Shown here in pieces: positions 63,125 through 64,000 of a stretch of 64,000 bases of DNA (positions are counted from its first letter, which is position 1; every line of letters starts with the position of its first letter). Below the pieces are notes generated by a model. That model did not search any database, had not been told where the DNA came from, and saw only the letters and a program-made list of their open reading frames with translations. Made by a program: the position numbers and the translations under genes. This DNA is from GWB2-37-7 sp942492835 (GTDB lineage Bacteria; Bacillota; Clostridia; Lutisporales; Lutisporaceae), in NCBI GenBank assembly GCA_942492835.1, contig OW818645.1, forward strand, positions 2,604,001 through 2,668,000. The letters are read 5' to 3'.

Positions 63125-64000
63125 ATGAGTAGATTAGGAGAAAAAAGGGACTTTATAAACATTAGTGATTTTTCAAAGGATGAAATTCTTGAAACAATAG
63201 AGCTTGGACAAAAATTAAAGTATGAAACAAAGAATAATATACCTCATCAGCATTTAAAAGGGAAAACTTTAGGTATGCTTTTTAGAAAAGCTTCTACAAG
63301 AACAAGAGTATCTTTTGAAGTTGGAATGTATCAATTAGGAGGAATGGCTATTTTTTTAGATACAAATGATACTCAAATAAAGAATGGTGAAATTATTCAA
63401 GATACTGCAAGAGTATTATCTCGTTATGTAGATGGAATAATGATGAGAACTTATTCTGATAAGGAAGTAGAAATGCTAGCAGAATATGCTTCTGTTCCAG
63501 TAATAAATGGTCTGACAAATGAACAGCATCCATGTCAGGTGCTTGCTGATTTAATGACCATAAAGGAATATAAAAAGAAATTTGATGGTCTAAAGGTAGC
63601 ATTTATTGGTGATGGACATAATATGGCTAATACTACAATAGAAGGCTGTCTAATGGTCGGAATGGATATTGCATTAGCAACTCCAAAGGGCTTTGAACCA
63701 GCAAGCCATATTCTGAAAAGAGTTAGGGAAATAGAAGAAACATCAAGTGGTAGTTTATATTTATGTAATGATCCTAAGGATGCTGCGGAAGGTGCAGATG
63801 TTGTTATTACAGATGTATGGGAAAGCAGAGGAATAGAAGAGGATAGAAACATTAGGAGAGAATTTTTCAAGGAATTCCAAATTAACAGTGATCTCATGAA
63901 GGTAACTCATAAGGATGCAATGGTACTTCATTGTTTGCCTGCTCGCAGAGAAGAAGAGATTACAACAGAAATGTTTGATAAACACCAAGAGGTAATTTTT
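63125..64000 (+). CDS. argF: Ornithine carbamoyltransferase (3' end outside window)
   Basis: The enzyme joins carbamoyl phosphate and ornithine to citrulline, in arginine synthesis or, run backwards, in the arginine deiminase pathway. The first 292 codons are visible: the carbamoyl phosphate motif KASTRTRVSFE near residue 55, MMRTYSDKEVEMLAEYASVPVINGLT, HPCQVLADLMT near 140 and the ornithine-binding HCLPARREEEI near 272. This is nearly the whole protein; about 25-40 residues should lie beyond the window. Whether it is biosynthetic or catabolic is undecided. Confidence 0.95.
   Translation, partial: MSRLGEKRDFINISDFSKDEILETIELGQKLKYETKNNIPHQHLKGKTLGMLFRKASTRTRVSFEVGMYQLGGMAIFLDTNDTQIKNGEIIQDTARVLSRYVDGIMMRTYSDKEVEMLAEYASVPVINGLTNEQHPCQVLADLMTIKEYKKKFDGLKVAFIGDGHNMANTTIEGCLMVGMDIALATPKGFEPASHILKRVREIEETSSGSLYLCNDPKDAAEGADVVITDVWESRGIEEDRNIRREFFKEFQINSDLMKVTHKDAMVLHCLPARREEEITTEMFDKHQEVIF

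Overview
The window reads as chromosome of a low-GC, Gram-positive anaerobe of the class Clostridia. The supporting signs are AT-rich coding with strong AGGAGG-type ribosome sites, a T-box on argS, a glmS ribozyme, SLH-domain secreted proteins, a CdaA/CdaR pair, and a ferredoxin-linked 2-oxoacid oxidoreductase coupled to phosphotransbutyrylase and butyrate kinases. I cannot name genus or species.

Layout. 1-6.1 kb: tail of a HelD-type helicase, then small housekeeping or accessory genes (two P-loop kinases, a YdcF/SanA membrane protein, an acetyltransferase, a histidine phosphatase, a YcxB-like protein). 6.1-8.3 kb: ApbE flavin transferase on the minus strand, divergent from a NusG-domain-II protein and a Gx-type membrane transporter. 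8.3-12.9 kb: uppP, then the c-di-AMP cyclase cdaA, cdaR and an FAD dehydrogenase. 12.9-21.4 kb: a PAS-PAS-AAA-Fis sigma-54 activator, a textbook -24/-12 promoter, and the operon it probably drives (buk, ptb, buk, a P-loop ATPase, vorDBAC). I infer that this operon oxidises branched-chain 2-oxoacids to acyl-CoA and reduced ferredoxin, then makes ATP through the acyl phosphate.

21.4-34.3 kb is a decayed defence region. It holds an MFS remnant, a broken cas6b-like gene, a CRISPR array with 11 spacers, a PD-(D/E)XK-like DUF6602 gene with an A-AAA-AAG slip site at its end, and a type III (III-D-like) effector cluster. In that cluster cas10, a csx10-like gene, a tandem RAMP and a TIGR03986-like RAMP are all frameshifted; one RAMP gene is intact. 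A second array follows, with a homologous but diverged leader and an identical first spacer. No cas1 or cas2 is present.

34.3-40.7 kb: T-box and argS, a DUF2007-like gene, glmM, the glmS ribozyme and glmS. 40.6-46.9 kb: a compact island between two copies of a ~215 bp dispersed element. It carries a three-gene operon (SMC/Rad50-like ATPase, middle protein, PD-(D/E)XK nuclease; Lamassu/ABC-3C-like) converging on a DNA methyltransferase. The right-hand element copy is split by a 158 bp MITE with a 5 bp target duplication. 47-51.4 kb: DUF2318 gene, a CopY-type cop box, copA, copZ and a lipoprotein. 51.4-57.8 kb: an AraC regulator and three secreted proteins that share an unnamed domain. 57.8-62.7 kb: a membrane protein, an alpha/beta hydrolase and a SEFIR/TIR-P-loop ATPase (likely a second defence gene), interspersed with remnants of RAYT-type transposase elements lying just after gene ends. 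The window closes inside argF.

Most interesting for follow-up: the SMC-nuclease operon paired with a methyltransferase inside repeat boundaries; the SEFIR-ATPase gene; the two CRISPR arrays that share their newest spacer beside dead effector genes; and the mobile, terminator-like RAYT remnants.
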